Origin: CAZZCU01 sp964652825
GTDB taxonomy: Bacteria; Bdellovibrionota_B; Oligoflexia; Oligoflexales; CAZZCU01
DNA: 6,678 bases
Reading direction: 5' to 3'
Assembly: GCA_964652825.1 (NCBI GenBank)
Contig: CAZZCU010000056.1
Span: 1 to 6,678, forward strand
Part shown: piece by piece, positions 6,455 to 6,678 of the stretch
Layout: each line of letters starts with the position of its first letter
Position numbering within the stretch: position 1 is the first letter of the stretch
The notes under the pieces: generated by a model
Seen by the model: the letters and a program-made list of their open reading frames with translations, nothing else
Database searches by the model: none
Told to the model about the DNA's origin: nothing
Translations under genes and position numbers: made by a program

Positions 6455-6678
6455 CTATTTGCCGGCGGGGGTGGGCTCGAACTTGAGGCCGACTTGCATG
6501 CGCAGTTTGCCTTTCATGTCCATGAGCTTGCGGCGATAGACGACGGTACCCGAGGTTTTGGTGTAGGGTGCGCCGTCGATCGTGACCTTGATTTCCGGAA
6601 TCGACAGACCCGGCTCAAACAAATGCGAGGCGTGTGCGCGCAGCGACAGGCCGGTGGCGGACATATCCATTACGCCTT
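6455..6678 (-). CDS. PilZ-domain protein, C-terminal part (5' end beyond window)
   Basis: The frame is open to the right edge, leaving 74 codons plus a TAG stop. It begins with GVMDMSATGLSLRA, where DMSATG fits the DxSxxG half of the PilZ cyclic-di-GMP binding site. Then come a PG turn (about 23-24), strands EIKVTIDG and SGTVVYRR, and a final QVGLKFEP strand, which is the usual end of the PilZ barrel. The RxxxR half of the binding site would lie upstream, outside the window, so ligand binding cannot be judged. PilZ proteins are typically cyclic-di-GMP effectors in motility, adhesion or polysaccharide control. The ATG at 6670 is inside the domain and is not the true start. It lies 24 bases ahead of the nucleotidase. 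An identity other than PilZ is unlikely but possible with only this fragment. Confidence 0.8.
   Translation of the reverse strand, partial: GVMDMSATGLSLRAHASHLFEPGLSIPEIKVTIDGAPYTKTSGTVVYRRKLMDMKGKLRMQVGLKFEPTPAGK

Overview
The window carries five protein genes, all on the minus strand and closely packed, so transcription runs from the right edge to the left edge. No RNA gene, mobile element, CRISPR array or integration scar is visible. The mix of genes suggests a Gram-negative bacterium with a large signalling repertoire, most like the former deltaproteobacteria (Bdellovibrionota, Myxococcota or relatives): a eukaryote-like Ser/Thr kinase with a PEGA domain, a secreted TPR-PEGA protein, a PilZ protein, and an NT5C2-like HAD nucleotidase. 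This placement is inference from protein character; no marker gene fixes it.

Layout in transcription order: (1) 6678-6455, the C-terminal part of a PilZ-domain protein, cut by the window edge. (2) 6430-4973, an HAD-superfamily 5'-nucleotidase of the eukaryotic cN-II (NT5C2) type, starting at TTG. (3) 4972-4792, a 181-bp non-coding gap, the only sizeable one. (4) 4791-2455, a membrane-anchored Ser/Thr protein kinase with an extracytoplasmic PEGA domain, probably starting at GTG. (5) 2449-620, a secreted TPR + PEGA protein with a Tyr/Gln/Pro-rich middle and a hydrophobic C-terminal module. (6) 617-1, dephospho-CoA kinase (coaE), missing only its extreme C-terminus.

Kinase, TPR-PEGA gene and coaE are separated by only 5 and 2 bases and almost certainly form one transcript with coupled translation. 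The kinase would signal across the inner membrane: its catalytic domain is cytoplasmic, and its PEGA domain faces the periplasm, where the TPR-PEGA protein is also expected. The two are plausible partners. CoaE is a housekeeping enzyme that catalyses the last step of coenzyme A synthesis and looks like a passenger. The PilZ gene and nucleotidase form a second tight pair (24-bp gap); the 181-bp gap may hold a promoter for the kinase unit, but no convincing -35/-10 pair was found there.

No clearly novel system is evident. The most noteworthy items are the kinase/TPR-PEGA pair, the mosaic TPR-PEGA protein, and two successive genes whose best starts are non-ATG codons with good Shine-Dalgarno sequences.
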